From Spirosoma aureum (GTDB taxonomy: Bacteria > Bacteroidota > Bacteroidia > Cytophagales > Spirosomataceae): a stretch of 64,000 nucleotides of DNA. The stretch is taken from positions 2,750,501 through 2,814,500 of the forward strand of contig NZ_CP050063.1 of the NCBI RefSeq assembly GCF_011604685.1, read 5' to 3'. Shown here one piece after another: positions 1 to 7,435 of this stretch. Numbering within the stretch: the stretch's first letter is position 1; every line of letters starts with the position of its first letter. A model generated the notes under the pieces. That model was not told where the DNA came from. It searched no databases and saw only the letters and a list, made by a program, of their open reading frames with translations. The translations under genes and the position numbers were made by a program.

Positions 1-451
1 TACCGGTAGCCGCCATGGCGGCCAGTAGTGCGGCTTTTTTTGCTTCTAGTTGAATTTTTTGCGAATTCAGCAATTGAACGCCTTCGTCACCTATCTTCCG
101 GGCATTCTCGTACTCGCCGGCCAACTGGCGGTAGCTGTTGGTGGTAGCCATAAATAAGGGTTTCGGAAATTGCTGATCCAAAGCACTGGCATTGGCATAG
201 AACGTTCTAAGCCAGTTATCGGTCAGCGGAGCGCCCTGTTCGATGTCGGTCAGCATTTTGTCCGTTCCGGTGAGTTGTTTCCGATAAGCCATCAATTCCT
301 GCATGGTTTGATTTTGCTGTACGCTGGTTAATCGCGGAATCAAGGCCAGCGATAACCACCAGCTCAATGCCGTTAGTAGGAGTAGAGTGGCATATAGGCC
401 GATGAATTGGCCCCACCGTTTCGTTCGTTCAACTTGATTAAGTGGCTTCAT
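1..451 (-). CDS. tssO: TssO, T6SSiii transmembrane protein (partial, C-terminus beyond left edge)
   Basis: The reading frame is open from an ATG at 451 to the window edge, giving about 150 residues without a stop. The N-terminus is short and charged (MKPLNQVERTKR). One hydrophobic segment follows at about residues 17-38, then a charged, helix-forming region suited to a coiled coil in the periplasm. This layout fits TssO, a membrane component confined to Bacteroidota T6SSiii, which lack TssJ, TssL and TssM. It lies about 115 bp downstream of a second small membrane coiled-coil gene and is the last T6SS gene visible. TssP, TssQ and TssR may follow beyond the edge. The family call rests on layout and context, not on an alignment. 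Confidence 0.6.
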   Translation of the reverse strand, partial: MKPLNQVERTKRWGQFIGLYATLLLLTALSWWLSLALIPRLTSVQQNQTMQELMAYRKQLTGTDKMLTDIEQGAPLTDNWLRTFYANASALDQQFPKPLFMATTNSYRQLAGEYENARKIGDEGVQLLNSQKIQLEAKKAALLAAMAATG

Positions 452-566
452 AGAGTGTGTAAGGCGGGAAGTACATACTGGAATTACGGATAAAGAGATC
501 AGGCAGGACGCTCATGATTGTCTGATCCTTTTACGTTAACCTTCTCATGCGCTTCCTACATAGAAA

Positions 567-1067
567 TTACGGTTGGGTGGCTTTGATGGTGCGCAGATTT
601 TCCAGACTCGATTGTTTGAGCATTAATTGGGTTTCCAGACTTTGAACTTCCGTTTTTAACGTAGCGACCTGATCCACCAGTTGATCTTTTGTTTCGGCTT
701 TCGTCTGGCGATCAGAGGCTTGCAGCGCTACTGTACCCAATAGTTTGCTGTAATTTCGGCCTGTTACCTGCGAGAGCGACCGAAAAACAGTATCGGCTTT
801 ATAGCCCGTTTCCATACGGCCGATGGCTTCTTCTTGCTTGAATCGCAAGGTAGAGAACTCACTGGCCTGCTCGGTAGGGTCGGTTTTTTTGAGTTTTATG
901 TGTAAACTGTCGGCTTGCCGGACATCGCTCAGAAATTGCTCTTCCTGCGCTACGGAAGTGCCCTTACCATCTGACGGTCCCTGCCCGCTCAGTGCATAAA
1001 AAATAGCTCCGATACCTCCGCCCAGGAAAAGTGTTACCAACAGAAATTTTATAAAAGATGCATTCAT
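567..1067 (-). CDS. TssO-like small membrane coiled-coil protein of the T6SS locus
   Basis: This 166-residue protein has one N-terminal hydrophobic segment (about residues 6-27) with few residues before it. A linker follows, and then a helical C-terminus. Residues 125-160 show heptad-like spacing of leucine and valine, as in a coiled coil. No enzyme motif is visible. It sits between the PAAR gene and tssO on the same strand, so it is probably a membrane-complex subunit of the T6SS. It resembles the downstream tssO in size and layout but not clearly in sequence. It could be a second TssO, a TssP-type subunit or a locus-specific accessory protein. Confidence 0.5.
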   Translation of the reverse strand: MNASFIKFLLVTLFLGGGIGAIFYALSGQGPSDGKGTSVAQEEQFLSDVRQADSLHIKLKKTDPTEQASEFSTLRFKQEEAIGRMETGYKADTVFRSLSQVTGRNYSKLLGTVALQASDRQTKAETKDQLVDQVATLKTEVQSLETQLMLKQSSLENLRTIKATQP

Positions 1068-1167
1068 GGTTATTATGGATACTGGACTTTGGATTTTTAA
1101 GATGCTGAACGTACTCTGTCAATTCTTCAGAAGCTGTTAACCCTTGACGAATTGACGGAGCGCCGTA

Positions 1168-1467
1168 TCAGCCAATCAATACCGTTGGCATCCCCAACGT
1201 AATCGTGCCACCGTGGACCGTCGAATCACCCATTCGAGCGGCTGGCTTTCCACCAATCAGGACCGTCATGGAACCCAGGATGATGCTATCAGGTGGGCCA
1301 ACGCAGACACACATATCGCCCACACAGGCGGCTGGTTGTCCACCAATCAGAACCGTTACGGCACCGGGTGGTAAAATAGGTCCCCCCACGTGCGGAATGG
1401 GTGGAACGCCCGGTGTAACCATCGGGCAAACGTGCATATCGCCCACGCGGGCAGCTGGCTGTCCCAT
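1168..1467 (-). CDS. PAAR-domain spike tip protein
   Basis: This 99-residue protein has the PAAR signature at its start (GQPAARVGDMH) and two further copies of the pattern (GGQPAACVGDM and GGKPAARMGD). Each lies near paired cysteines or histidines that would bind the tip metal. PAAR proteins fold into a cone that sharpens the VgrG spike of the T6SS and carries effectors. The protein is a bare PAAR domain with no toxin extension, so any cargo would have to bind separately. The gene lies between tssK and the small membrane protein genes. An inverted repeat separates it from tssK. Confidence 0.9.
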   Translation of the reverse strand: MGQPAARVGDMHVCPMVTPGVPPIPHVGGPILPPGAVTVLIGGQPAACVGDMCVCVGPPDSIILGSMTVLIGGKPAARMGDSTVHGGTITLGMPTVLIG

Positions 1468-1486
1468 ACTTGACTTTTGTTTAATA

Positions 1487-1533
1487 ATTGAGTGCTTTGG
1501 GTTTCTATATTCCAGTAATCCAAAGCACTCAAT
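1487..1533. terminator. Inverted repeat between tssK and the PAAR gene
   Basis: A perfect 14-bp inverted repeat (1487-1500 and 1520-1533, arm ATTGAGTGCTTTGG) has a 19-bp loop. It lies 19 bp past the tssK stop and 20 bp before the PAAR start. On the minus strand the arm is not followed by a clean T-run, so it may be an attenuator or RNA-stability hairpin rather than a full terminator. Confidence 0.5.
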
Positions 1534-1551
1534 CGGTGACTGTAAACTAGT

Positions 1552-2691
1552 TTACCGACCCCAAAAACTAGGCTTAGGGCTGGGTTTGGCAGGAGCATCC
1601 TGCCGATCCACAAAAAATTCATCTTTATCCTTCTCGACGTAATTCAACTGGCTTAACTTCCCATAAAGCGCAATCACGACGTCGCATAGCCGAATGATGG
1701 AAGCCAGTACCGGTTGGCAATCGGCATGAGCATACTCCATATCCAGCACTTCCTGCATGGCTGATTCGAATTGTACAGGACTGATACCGCACCAGTTTTT
1801 GAAGTAATTGAACATAGCCTCTTTCTCTCGATCGGGCGTGCTGCGGATCATCAGCGTCATGGCGCGGGCAAACCGCATCCCGAATTCTGCAACGAACACC
1901 GGCGACTCATAAGCACCCCGCAACTGGAAAGCATCCAGATTGTCAGCGATAGTTCGTACGGTAGATTCTGCCAGATAGCCGATGGTGGTAGCCAGCAAAT
2001 TCTGTTGTCCTGAACGGGCGTTGGTGCGTACACGCACGATAATGGCCGTCGCAAATCCTGCAATTTCACCCATCCGGCTACCAATCGTCAGATAGTGCTG
2101 TTGCATAGCTGGCAGTACACCCACCATCCGGCAGGGAGGTATATAGTCAGGTGCCAGGCTAAACACACCATTGGCGAGCAGTAGCCGCCCAACCGGCATA
2201 TGAAAAGCGGCCGATAGTGGACTGGCCAGCGCCGATTGTGGAACCGCCCCCAACCGATAGCCGGGCGTTGTGAATGGATAACGCAACGGAACTTCTTCAG
2301 GATCTGGCTGTCCCCAGGGCTGCGGCTCGAACGGATTTACTTCGACAACGGCATAACCCGTCGACTGCCCTAACCGTATCCACTCATCACGAGCAGCGCT
2401 CAGGGCCAGACGCAGGGGCGGTTGAGATGCATCCAGTTCAATTCTTGCTCCACCGGGTGTTACGGCCCGACAAACACTCAAAACCATCTCATGGCCATCG
2501 CAGATTATGGCCAGTGGACTGTCTTTGCCGGGCGATGGTGGTAATAAACCGTACGTTAACGGGCTCAGCAACATGCCCCCTGCATCCCGAACCGCATCGC
2601 GAAAGGCGTTGTCGTTGCCCAGCAAATGCGACCGGGTTATTTTCATTCCATCGGCCCAGTTGACTGGCCAGTGTGAGAGTTCAGGTAACAT
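1552..2691 (-). CDS. tssK: TssK, T6SS baseplate protein
   Basis: This 379-residue protein starts with a tryptophan-rich segment of the form V-N-W-x-D-G-M, typical of TssK N-termini. TssK forms trimers on the baseplate wedges (TssE, TssF, TssG) and links them to the membrane complex. Family members are usually about 400-450 residues, so this is on the short side, as in Bacteroidota. The last 25 residues are charged and proline-rich. The gene lies between tssN and PAAR on the same strand, fitting a baseplate block. The start at 2691 gives the family N-terminus directly. Confidence 0.87.
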   Translation of the reverse strand: MLPELSHWPVNWADGMKITRSHLLGNDNAFRDAVRDAGGMLLSPLTYGLLPPSPGKDSPLAIICDGHEMVLSVCRAVTPGGARIELDASQPPLRLALSAARDEWIRLGQSTGYAVVEVNPFEPQPWGQPDPEEVPLRYPFTTPGYRLGAVPQSALASPLSAAFHMPVGRLLLANGVFSLAPDYIPPCRMVGVLPAMQQHYLTIGSRMGEIAGFATAIIVRVRTNARSGQQNLLATTIGYLAESTVRTIADNLDAFQLRGAYESPVFVAEFGMRFARAMTLMIRSTPDREKEAMFNYFKNWCGISPVQFESAMQEVLDMEYAHADCQPVLASIIRLCDVVIALYGKLSQLNYVEKDKDEFFVDRQDAPAKPSPKPSFWGR

Positions 2692-2763
2692 AGATTGGGT
2701 TTTTCTGAGAATTGGGTAAATGATTGATCAGGCAGGTTTAAGGTACTCAATTGCCTGATTACT

Positions 2764-3612
2764 TTATTCAGTACTGACAAAACTTCGGGCGATGATAACG
2801 TCGTTGGCTTTTATTCCATTTCGGGTTAGTGTTAGTGCCGGATCCAGAAACTGTTTCGATAAACCGCCAAACGACTCTTTATAAAAAACCCATCCCAGTA
2901 AGCTTCCTTCGTGGTTTTGCTCATAATACAGAATGGGTTGTTCCGGATTCTCTTCAGCATTGTGCGAATAAATCATATAGTGGAATAGATCATGGAGCGT
3001 ACGGTCGATGGGTGCTTTGACGGTGTAAGTGGCCAGTTCTGTAACGTCAGGCGCTTTGGCTACGCGGAAATTAAGCCGAACCGTATCGTTAAGCTCAATA
3101 AGCGGTACGGCCCGGTCGATCGGATAGAACCACTTTCGGTAAATTCTGGGCGGAATGGCTAACCAGGCCATGTAGGCATACAGAAATAGCAGCGGTAGTA
3201 AAAACGGCAACAGACCCGAAGCCAGGGCGGGCAGAAACCGGTCAGATCGTTGAAGACCCTGAAATAGTCCGGTAAATGCCCCTGCGATCAAAAACAGGAT
3301 GGCCCCCGTAAACAATAGTTCAGACCAGAACCCACCAGTTGCCTGAAACGGAAACAGCTTTCTGGAAATCAATACATGAGCAATGCCCAGCATCAAGGCA
3401 AGGCCTTCGAGCCAGTAGAATACGGTTACGAGTGATTCTGAACGGGCAAAAGTTGCGCCCAGAGCGGCAGCAATCGCAATAGCTCCCACTGAATACATCA
3501 GCAGTTTTTTCGTAAACACATCTTTCGCCGAATGCCGCATAAACAGGCCGATCAGGCATAAGATCGCCATAACGACGTAAAGTGAAACGGTCAGTATAAC
3601 GTCTGTTTTCAT
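2764..3612 (-). CDS. tssN: TssN, T6SSiii inner-membrane protein
   Basis: This 282-residue protein has about five hydrophobic segments between residues 5 and 175. They are followed by a soluble C-terminal domain of about 110 residues rich in beta-type sequence. TssN is specific to the Bacteroidota T6SS and is thought to take over the role of the missing TssL and TssM in the membrane complex. Its location between tssG and tssK supports the assignment. A TTGAGTGAATGGC motif about 66 bp upstream, also seen before clpV, suggests a promoter here. Confidence 0.8.
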   Translation of the reverse strand: MKTDVILTVSLYVVMAILCLIGLFMRHSAKDVFTKKLLMYSVGAIAIAAALGATFARSESLVTVFYWLEGLALMLGIAHVLISRKLFPFQATGGFWSELLFTGAILFLIAGAFTGLFQGLQRSDRFLPALASGLLPFLLPLLFLYAYMAWLAIPPRIYRKWFYPIDRAVPLIELNDTVRLNFRVAKAPDVTELATYTVKAPIDRTLHDLFHYMIYSHNAEENPEQPILYYEQNHEGSLLGWVFYKESFGGLSKQFLDPALTLTRNGIKANDVIIARSFVSTE

Positions 3613-3677
3613 CGATTATGTGGGTTCCTTTGAGTCAATTTGTTAGTCGTTTCTTCGTTCATTTTTGCAAACCAGGG

Positions 3678-3690
3678 TTGAGTGAATGGC
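3678..3690 (+). promoter_or_regulatory. Candidate operator upstream of tssN
   Basis: The 13-mer TTGAGTGAATGGC lies in the short gap between tssG and tssN, about 66 bp upstream of the tssN start. The identical 13-mer occurs at 17296-17308 upstream of clpV. That it is a binding site is inferred only from this recurrence. Confidence 0.35.
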
Positions 3691-3693
3691 TGG

Positions 3694-4659
3694 TCAACTC
3701 AGCGTTGAGGTTAAACCCAGCCGCCCGGCAGTACCACTTGCCGATAGCATAAAGGCTTCGTTTACCGCATCGGTCAGTATATCCATTCGCCAGTCGGCAT
3801 CGACCGGAAATAAATAACCGGCCAGCAACTGAACATGCTTTATACCACTGCCGCCCGGTAAAAAACCATGCAATTGACTGTCTGTCAATGGGCCAATGGT
3901 TAACCGGATAAGGCCTCCATCGTCCAGCATAGCTGGTTGAGGCAATACCCAGTCTAGCCCAAGTCGACCGTCGCCCAGCCGATTTGGCTGCCAGCTGCTT
4001 GCTGAGCCTGCTGGCCTGTTTACGGCAACCACCTGCCTCCCGTATCGAATCTGAACGGGTGCCTGTAAAAAACTACTGAAATAATAGGCAGTCAGCTCCC
4101 AGTTACCGACAACCTGATACGCCTGACTAATCAGCAGAAACAGGGTCAGTTTCTGCTGATTAGTCAGTGAAAACGTTTCGGCATCGGGGGCTACCAGCTT
4201 CAATAATTCGGAAACGAGTAATTCATCATCGCCGGCCAGCGTTCGGGTTTCAAACCGGGCAATGGCCGCTCGCTGATGATTGAACTCGCTATCGAAAGGT
4301 AAAAAAAACTCCCGCGATTCCTGTTCCTGTTTCTCTTCCTGTTGCCGTATTTCGGCCCATTCGTCTTCGTCTTTGGTACGCTTTTTGGCCCGATGAAACA
4401 TACGCTCCGGCAATGTATCATAGAACCCGTCGCGCGGAATCTCGATTTGCCAGAGTCTTTCGTGCAGATCATTGGATCGGTCACGGATTTCCTGAATGTC
4501 GCGTTCGAAATTGTAGGCCGATGTTCGTTCGGGGCTAATCACCAGTTCATCTTTGGCAATCAGTCCATCGTCCAGCAATTCGTTGACAACATTCTCGAAT
4601 CGTAGCCGCCGGGTAGCCGCCTGATTCAGTAATGATTCTATCTCGGTTGTTTGTGCCAT
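3694..4659 (-). CDS. tssG: TssG, T6SS baseplate wedge protein
   Basis: The 321-residue product has no signal peptide or membrane segment and starts at the base next to the tssF stop, as expected for a translationally coupled tssF-tssG pair. The C-terminal half contains beta-rich stretches and ends with a run of small residues. A charged stretch at about residues 90-118 is rich in lysine, glutamate and glutamine. TssG joins TssF, TssE and TssK in the baseplate wedge. Its sequence is divergent from the proteobacterial family and the call leans on position and length (typically 300-340 residues). Confidence 0.75.
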   Translation of the reverse strand: MAQTTEIESLLNQAATRRLRFENVVNELLDDGLIAKDELVISPERTSAYNFERDIQEIRDRSNDLHERLWQIEIPRDGFYDTLPERMFHRAKKRTKDEDEWAEIRQQEEKQEQESREFFLPFDSEFNHQRAAIARFETRTLAGDDELLVSELLKLVAPDAETFSLTNQQKLTLFLLISQAYQVVGNWELTAYYFSSFLQAPVQIRYGRQVVAVNRPAGSASSWQPNRLGDGRLGLDWVLPQPAMLDDGGLIRLTIGPLTDSQLHGFLPGGSGIKHVQLLAGYLFPVDADWRMDILTDAVNEAFMLSASGTAGRLGLTSTLS

Positions 4660-6462
4660 TTACTTTTTCAGCATAACCCGGTAAGGCATCGCTGCAAACG
4701 ACTGTTGTTCAATAAGATGTTTTAGACGATGGCAATAATCCTCCCATTGCTCTGCCGTTACCGGTTTGGCCGGATTAGGCATCAAGATGACATCAATAGT
4801 CCGCGTTAATCCCTGTGTTTTCATGGCCCCGGTTGAAAGCCCTTTGGTTACCCGAACACCACTTAGCTTATCGCCGAGTTCAGCAAAGCAAACGGCTTTT
4901 ATATCTTCGATCGTTACGACCCGCCCTCGGGTAAGCAAAGCCTGCCGGAAAGCGGGTAGGTTTTCGTCCGGTTTCAGCCGTTGTTTGCCACCAGTCGAGG
5001 TGGTCAATAACACGGTTTCGTCGTCCGAAAAAACGATCTGGCTGCGATCTTTGCTAAGTTTGGTTCCGAAGGGAATCCGGTTGGCCAGATCGCCTTTCGT
5101 ACTCCAGAATTTCACGGTTAGTCGTCCGGTTTTTTCGGTCGTTTTTACGGTCAGAAAGGTATTTTGCTCATTGCCTTCTCCAATGGCGGTGTTGATTTTT
5201 TCGAGCCGTTTCCTAATCTCCTCGACTTCACTTTCCAGTTCACTCCGTCCTAAGGCCATAAACATGGCACTTTCATCGCGCAACAGGGTAATCAGGTACG
5301 ATACAATATCATATCCATCGCGTTCGTCGAAGCGTGTAATACCACCCTGACGCAGTACATACTGATTCTGGGCATCGCGGGTAATTTGCTGGGCCTGACT
5401 GATTTTCTGCCCGTTATTCGTTTCGAGATCGATCATTTCGAGAAATGACTCCTGCGCTTCAAGTCGAACCGGGAAAACGTTGAACAACGGGCGCAGATCG
5501 TGCGGATCAACGCATAGTTTGCGATTCACGACCGGAAAGGCATTGACGTCAATTTGCGTTCGGTAGGTAACTTCGTCGGAGAGGCTTTCCGGGAATTGTA
5601 ATTTTAGCCAGACTAACTCCTGTGAGAAAAATTTGGCAGATTCTTCGGCAGTCAAACCCTGACTTAATTCTGCGGGACATTTCTGGCGGTATTCAGCTAA
5701 CGAAAGCGGCTGTTCCGTTTTTTTTGAGATACTGCTGACCGACAGAAAATGTCGACCATAATACCGGCGGGTATGCTCGTGAAGCTGACTGGACAGTGAA
5801 TTGTCACTGAGCAGATAACTCTCGGGTAAGCCGGGTGTCGCGCTAATCTCCGTCTGGCCCAGATACAACCGGATGTCAGCCACCTGATCGAGGTGTACGG
5901 AACGAAGCGGGTCGTTACGCCAGTCGAAAAATAGGAGCAGGTTTTCGAACGAATCAAGATCGGGGTCAACGGTCAGCCCAACCCAGCATTGGTTGCCGGG
6001 CAGAATCTGGTTCATAAACGATTCTTTAGCCGATGGACCGTATTCCTTTATTTTATTCTGAACGACAACGGTTTTGATTTTGGCGTTGAAGAGCGGGAAC
6101 GATCCGGCCGCCGAAAAATGAATCTCCCGACCACCTACACTACACGAAAAAGGATGTGTTGGCAGTACCTCAAACGAAGGGTCGATGACGTGCGTCCGCA
6201 TGATCGCATGAGCCGGTTGCGGGCCGGTCATCACATCGGGCGTGAGTAGGGTGGCGAGCCGTTGCACGATGCGACTGCGCGAGTTCTGCAATTCGTGGTG
6301 TAGCCCTTCGATCCCGGTGGCAAACGCACCCAGTAGCATACCGACCAACGGGTCGAAGCTCTCGACGGCCATATCAGACTCGTCATAACTCCAGAGCCGG
6401 GCTACTTCCTGAATCATTTCGCTGCGAATGGCCTCGCGAGATCGTTGGCGTTGCGGAGTCAT
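4660..6462 (-). CDS. tssF: TssF, T6SS baseplate wedge protein
   Basis: TssF is the large wedge subunit, present in two copies per wedge, that grips TssG and contacts the sheath. The product is about 600 residues, the usual family length. Its N-terminus matches the TssF pattern of an arginine-rich helix followed by an LWSYDESD-type segment and a D-P-x-V-G-M-L-L-G-A-F-A-T-G-I-E motif, followed by a proline-rich stretch. The ATG at 6462 is preferred because it begins this conserved helix. An ATG at 6489 would add nine residues and overlap tssE by 17 bp. tssE precedes it and tssG abuts it. Confidence 0.87.
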   Translation of the reverse strand: MTPQRQRSREAIRSEMIQEVARLWSYDESDMAVESFDPLVGMLLGAFATGIEGLHHELQNSRSRIVQRLATLLTPDVMTGPQPAHAIMRTHVIDPSFEVLPTHPFSCSVGGREIHFSAAGSFPLFNAKIKTVVVQNKIKEYGPSAKESFMNQILPGNQCWVGLTVDPDLDSFENLLLFFDWRNDPLRSVHLDQVADIRLYLGQTEISATPGLPESYLLSDNSLSSQLHEHTRRYYGRHFLSVSSISKKTEQPLSLAEYRQKCPAELSQGLTAEESAKFFSQELVWLKLQFPESLSDEVTYRTQIDVNAFPVVNRKLCVDPHDLRPLFNVFPVRLEAQESFLEMIDLETNNGQKISQAQQITRDAQNQYVLRQGGITRFDERDGYDIVSYLITLLRDESAMFMALGRSELESEVEEIRKRLEKINTAIGEGNEQNTFLTVKTTEKTGRLTVKFWSTKGDLANRIPFGTKLSKDRSQIVFSDDETVLLTTSTGGKQRLKPDENLPAFRQALLTRGRVVTIEDIKAVCFAELGDKLSGVRVTKGLSTGAMKTQGLTRTIDVILMPNPAKPVTAEQWEDYCHRLKHLIEQQSFAAMPYRVMLKK

Positions 6463-6472
6463 AGTAATGGAT

Positions 6473-6895
6473 TTATGAATAGCGCACAACCCGAAACTTC
6501 ATTTCGGGTAGCATTTCACGGGTTTGGGTCAATCGGCAGCGAACCACGATCTGCACATATCGGCAGATACGCGGATTACGGCCATCTATTTTTTCTTCTA
6601 CATCGGCAACTTCAATCGCCACCCGCTCTGGCTCGATACGTTTGTCGAACTTACGCAGATAGTCTTCAATGGAGCGTTTGATCTGGTCTTTACTGGGTGT
6701 TTCGTTGAGTTCCTGGAATTCGTAGTTGTGAATAATACAGCCATAGGCTGAATCGAAGTGATATTCGCCGGGCCGGGTCGACAGGTAGAGCGCAATGTTC
6801 TGTCGCACGGATTCATCGAGCGGCAGTTTGTCGAGTGGCTCGCGTTTAACCAGCGAACCGAATGAGGGTGGTATGGCGTAATAGTCGGCTGGCAT
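6473..6895 (-). CDS. tssE: TssE, gp25-like baseplate protein
   Basis: This 140-residue protein belongs to the GPW/gp25 family, which sits at the sheath-baseplate junction and starts sheath polymerisation. The central part has the family features: a short N-terminal helix, a segment with V-R-Q-N-I-A-L-Y-L-S-T-R-P-G-E-Y, a glycine turn (YGC), and a C-terminal beta sheet starting near I-E-P-E-R-V. The gene starts 5 bp after a candidate effector gene and is followed closely by tssF, so the three are probably co-transcribed. Confidence 0.87.
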   Translation of the reverse strand: MPADYYAIPPSFGSLVKREPLDKLPLDESVRQNIALYLSTRPGEYHFDSAYGCIIHNYEFQELNETPSKDQIKRSIEDYLRKFDKRIEPERVAIEVADVEEKIDGRNPRICRYVQIVVRCRLTQTREMLPEMKFRVVRYS

Positions 6896-6900
6896 TGGCT

Positions 6901-7434
6901 TTATTCGTAAAGTCCCAGATAAATCGTTCGATGCATAAAAAAGTGTATGACATGGAGCTTTCGCATATTCCAGACCATCCGAATTGTTTTAGTGCCGGGC
7001 GATCGGGGACCAGCTATTGTACTTCCTCCGAAAATCAGGGGAGCATTGTGCGGGCCGATCCGCTTCGACAACACAACGGCAACATGGCCTTCGCTCTGGC
7101 CGTAGTCGACGCTATTGGTTGCCGCAATGATCAGCCGTCCCTGCTGGGCATAACTGATCGCTTTGCTTAACCCTTCTTTCCCTACGCCGAGCTTTTGCCA
7201 TAAAGAAACATAGTTGTTATTGACCGTCATCATTTCCAAATACGCAAGGATACCATCGGCTCGCAGATTAGGCACATAAAAGCCCATTTCCTGGCCTAAC
7301 GACTTGAGGAAGCCTGAGCAGTTTTCACTGTTCGGTGGTAAGGCCTCGTTGAAGCGGCTTTTATACGCTTTCATCAGTACCTCATTGGCGGTCACCATAC
7401 CGGTTTCCTTATCAGTCGTTCTGGAGTCGGCCAT
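6901..7434 (-). CDS. Candidate T6SS effector, papain-like peptidoglycan amidase
   Basis: This 177-residue protein has no signal peptide. A cysteine at 39 in N-C-S-G-F-L and a histidine at 117 in G-H-V-A-V-V are spaced as in papain-fold (NlpC/P60-like) peptidoglycan amidases used as T6SS effectors. The segment N-L-R-A-D-G-I-L-A-Y-L between them is also typical of such toxins. It starts one base after the vgrG stop and precedes tssE, so it is likely loaded on this VgrG and acts in the target periplasm. No obvious immunity gene lies next to it. The hydrolase fold is inferred from motifs and the substrate is unproven. Confidence 0.65.
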   Translation of the reverse strand: MADSRTTDKETGMVTANEVLMKAYKSRFNEALPPNSENCSGFLKSLGQEMGFYVPNLRADGILAYLEMMTVNNNYVSLWQKLGVGKEGLSKAISYAQQGRLIIAATNSVDYGQSEGHVAVVLSKRIGPHNAPLIFGGSTIAGPRSPGTKTIRMVWNMRKLHVIHFFMHRTIYLGLYE

Positions 7435-7435
7435 A

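Noticed and set aside
1201..1225. CGTGCCACCGTGG in the PAAR gene as another palindrome family member
   Set aside because: It is in coding sequence, lacks the GGACTTT arms and the loop, and is best explained by chance.
1205..1642. 145-residue plus-strand ORF opposite PAAR and tssK
   Set aside because: Repeats in it mirror the PAAR repeats on the other strand, which explains the apparent pattern.
4766..5350. 194-residue plus-strand ORF opposite tssF
   Set aside because: Serine- and arginine-rich shadow ORF without recognisable fold; tssF on the other strand is well supported.
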